A program made the position numbers and the translations under genes. Shown piece by piece: positions 63,372 through 64,000 of a stretch of 64,000 nt of DNA. Position 1 is the first letter of the stretch, and each line of letters starts with the position of its first letter. Source of the stretch: JARKPK01 sp964631235 (GTDB lineage: Bacteria > Planctomycetota > Planctomycetia > Pirellulales > Thermoguttaceae); contig CAZVZX010000023.1 of the NCBI GenBank assembly GCA_964631235.1, positions 15,808 through 79,807 on the forward strand, written 5' to 3'. A model generated the notes under the pieces. The model ran no database searches and was not told the DNA's origin. It saw nothing but the letters and a program-made list of their open reading frames with translations.

Positions 63372-64000
63372 ATGGAGCCTTATCCCATCGAGATGCGTAA
63401 GCGGGTTCTGGCGGACTGTGATGCCGGGACGAGCACCCGGCAGGTGGCCTTGAAGTATCAGGTGAGCGAGTCGTGGGTGCGGCGGTTGAAGCAGCGGCGG
63501 CGGGAGAACGGCGAGATCGCCGCCCGCAAACCGGGCTCGAAGCCGCCATCGAAGTGGCGGCCGCACGCCGAGAAGATCGCCGAGGCCGTACGAAAGCACC
63601 CCGACGCGACGCTCGTCGAGTTGCGTGACATCCTGGGGGTGAAGTTCAGCATTCAAACGCTCTCCCGCGCCCTGCAGGCGTTGCAGATCACCAGAAAAAA
63701 AGTTCTCCGCGCCAAGGAGCAAGAGCGTNNNNNNNNNNNNNNNNNNNNNNNNNNNNNNNNNNNGAGGATGAGCAGCCTGGATCCCACCAAATTGGTGTTT
63801 CTCGACGAAACTTGGGTGACGACGAACATGACGCGGCGTTATGGCCGCAGTCTTCGCGGAGAGCGACTGGTGGACAAAGTGCCTCACGGCCATTGGAAGA
63901 CAACGACGTTTATCGGGGCGTTGCGGCACGACGGCCTGACGGCTCCCACCGTGATCGACGGCGCGATCAACGGTCGGCAGTGTGTGGCTGCCGAGCAGCA
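63372..64000 (+). mobile_element. IS630-family transposase, cut by the window edge and an assembly gap
   Basis: The ATG at 63372 opens a transposase that begins MEPYPIEMRKRVLADCDAG with a helix-turn-helix (TRQVALKYQVSESWVRRLKQ) and a basic linker, typical of the two-part N-terminal DNA-binding region of IS630/Tc1-like enzymes. After a 35-base run of N (63729-63763) the same frame continues MSSLDPTKLVFLDETWVTTNMTRR, containing the first catalytic Asp of the DDE domain (FLDET), and VPHGHWKTTTFIGAL. The frame is consistent across the gap. The gene runs off the window, so the second Asp/Glu and right terminal repeat are not visible. A GGAGG site (63360-63364) precedes the start. Confidence 0.85.
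63729..63763. other. Assembly gap (N run)
   Basis: Thirty-five unresolved bases in the IS630 transposase. The reading frame continues correctly on both sides, so the gap length is probably right or a multiple of three off. Confidence 0.95.

Overview
The window is a 64 kb piece of a GC-rich bacterial genome, most likely a planctomycete of the Pirellulales/Lacipirellulaceae type. The case rests on gene content: a GYF-PSD1/DUF1549-DUF1553 protein next to a DUF1501 protein, a DUF1080 protein, PPC-domain and beta-propeller secreted proteins, an alternative complex III plus caa3 oxidase cluster, XylR-type AraC regulators with URO-D-like proteins, and long gene-poor spacers. A 35-base run of N near the right end shows this is a draft or metagenome-derived scaffold.

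Layout. 0.8-6.6 kb: a small hypothetical gene inside an imperfect inverted repeat, aspS (minus), a secreted DUF1080 protein, an HNH endonuclease and an SMP-30/gluconolactonase-like protein. 7.0-20.8 kb (plus): a complete aerobic respiratory module, with alternative complex III (actA, actB, actC, a fused actD-actE, actF), a small membrane protein, an SCO1 copper chaperone and a caa3-type, A2-family oxidase (coxB with a C-terminal cytochrome c domain, coxA, coxC, coxD). 20.9-25.5 kb (minus): an RND permease and its membrane fusion protein. 26.3-28.8 kb (minus): two CydA-like membrane proteins, one ending in a c-heme domain, forming a divergent bd-like complex. 29.4-30.1 kb (minus): a tightly packed trio of tiny genes led by a zf-HC2 anti-sigma-like protein.

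30.4-37.8 kb: a GT4 glycosyltransferase (plus) facing a six-gene minus-strand operon (KAS, ACP, two CrtI-like FAD enzymes, FabZ-like, FabI-like). It looks like a dedicated fatty-acid-type pathway for an unusual unsaturated or modified acyl product. 38.7-42.3 kb: two zinc-ribbon proteins, csrA with a promoter and a very good intrinsic terminator, and tRNA-Ala(TGC). 43.0-54.1 kb: a planctomycete surface/secretome block (GYF-PSD1, DUF1501, PPC protein, beta-helix protein, beta-propeller protein). 54.2-55.4 kb: proB. 56.0-63.1 kb: a sugar locus with an AraC/XylR-type regulator divergent from a URO-D-like protein and an SSS symporter, then a secreted GH29 alpha-L-fucosidase with a discoidin-type domain and a lipoprotein mutarotase. 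The window ends inside an IS630-family transposase.

The most unusual non-coding feature is a degenerate, roughly 65-100 bp repeat found in at least nine intergenic spacers on both strands. Its 3' end often forms a GAACCGC/GCGGTT hairpin followed by T residues, so it resembles a family of terminator-ended small transcripts or miniature mobile elements. All calls were made by reading the sequence; no database search was possible.
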